Assembly (NCBI GenBank): GCA_946479615.1
Contig: CAMLGR010000127.1
Span: 1-13,895 of the forward strand
DNA: 13,895 bases
Source of the DNA: an uncultured Bacteroidota bacterium
GTDB lineage: Bacteria; Bacteroidota; Bacteroidia; Chitinophagales; Chitinophagaceae
Direction: 5' to 3'
Shown here in pieces: positions 13,743-13,895 of this stretch; the first letter of the stretch is position 1, and each line of letters starts with the position of its first letter. Under the pieces are notes generated by a model that was not told the DNA's origin, made no database searches, and worked only from the letters and a program-made list of their open reading frames with translations. A program made the translations under genes and the position numbers.

Positions 13743-13762
13743 CTTCTGCATATGCACAGAAG
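13743..13762 (-). promoter_or_regulatory. Small hairpin in the phoH leader
   Basis: CTTCTG at 13743-13748 pairs with CAGAAG at 13757-13762, with an 8-nt loop; TGCATATGCA is itself a perfect palindrome overlapping the left arm. It lies between the -7 box at 13779-13786 and the TTG start at 13680, so it would be in the mRNA leader or bind a dimeric regulator. No function is proven. Confidence 0.25.
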
Positions 13763-13778
13763 CTTTACCCCTCTTTAC

Positions 13779-13786
13779 CAAATATA
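13779..13786 (-). promoter_or_regulatory. -7 promoter box of phoH
   Basis: The minus strand reads TATATTTG, an exact TAnnTTTG match. It would give a leader of roughly 90 nt before the TTG at 13680. A TTTA lies 22 nt upstream of the box, a poor -33 candidate. Confidence 0.42.
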
Positions 13787-13849
13787 ATTTATTTGAATAA
13801 GAATTTCCTAAAGATTATTGTTCACAGGTGTGAATAGATTCTTAAAAAG

Positions 13850-13884
13850 AGATTGGGAAATTTTGGAAATGGGAAATGGGGAAA
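13850..13884. repeat. Short GGGAAAT-type direct repeats at the window edge
   Basis: The stretch contains four spaced copies of a G(2-4)AAAT unit (TTGGGAAATTTTGGAAATGGG and on). It has no partner inside the window. Its unit structure resembles the arms of hairpins A-C, so it may be the left arm of a further hairpin whose right arm lies beyond 13895. This is inference only. Confidence 0.3.
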
Positions 13885-13895
13885 TTGACTGATCA

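Overview
The window looks like chromosomal DNA of a Bacteroidota bacterium, most likely a member or relative of Chitinophagaceae (inference). The reasons are protein types typical of that phylum (an OMP_b-brl_3-type outer-membrane receptor, a sialate O-acetylesterase-like hydrolase, short DUF4878-type lipoproteins, an ECF sigma factor with a small membrane partner), starts without a clear Shine-Dalgarno sequence, and several matches to the Bacteroidota -7 promoter box TAnnTTTG. There are no rRNA, tRNA, CRISPR, IS or phage genes, and most of the window is ordinary core or house-keeping content.

Layout. 1-251 (-): the 5' end of a secreted sialate O-acetylesterase-like enzyme, cut by the window edge. 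288-410: a long hairpin. 409-2820 (-): outer-membrane beta-barrel receptor. 2911-3405 (-): low-affinity iron-permease-like membrane protein. 3509-4018 (+): DUF1905/YdeI protein. 4133-5509 (+): atypical MurC-like Mur ligase. 5521-6021 (-): conserved-looking unknown. 6210-6689 (+): guanine deaminase. 6698-6820: a second long hairpin between convergent genes. 7769 down to 6824 (-): ECF sigma factor and putative anti-sigma protein. 7898-8659 (+): NlpC/P60 peptidase. 8633-9292 (-): secreted unknown, overlapping the peptidase tail to tail.

11178 down to 9377 (-) is a tight four-gene operon: NTF2-like lipoprotein, fluoride channel crcB, soluble pyrophosphatase ppa, and a half-size TauE/SafE transporter. 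Pyrophosphatase is a classic fluoride target, so crcB next to ppa makes functional sense. However, ppa carries an in-frame TAG at codon 99 and a Glu where a catalytic Asp is expected. 11254-11374: a third long hairpin. 11386-11994 (-): a second lipoprotein of the same general class. 13680 down to 12057 (-): phoH with a TTG start, overlapped by a YiiX-like lipoprotein hydrolase.

The two features most worth a second look are the interrupted ppa and a set of three (perhaps four) long intergenic hairpins. The hairpins have different sequences but share one architecture: long stems made of short internal repeats, sitting at the 3' ends of minus-strand genes. I did not find convincing evidence for a wholly new multi-gene system.
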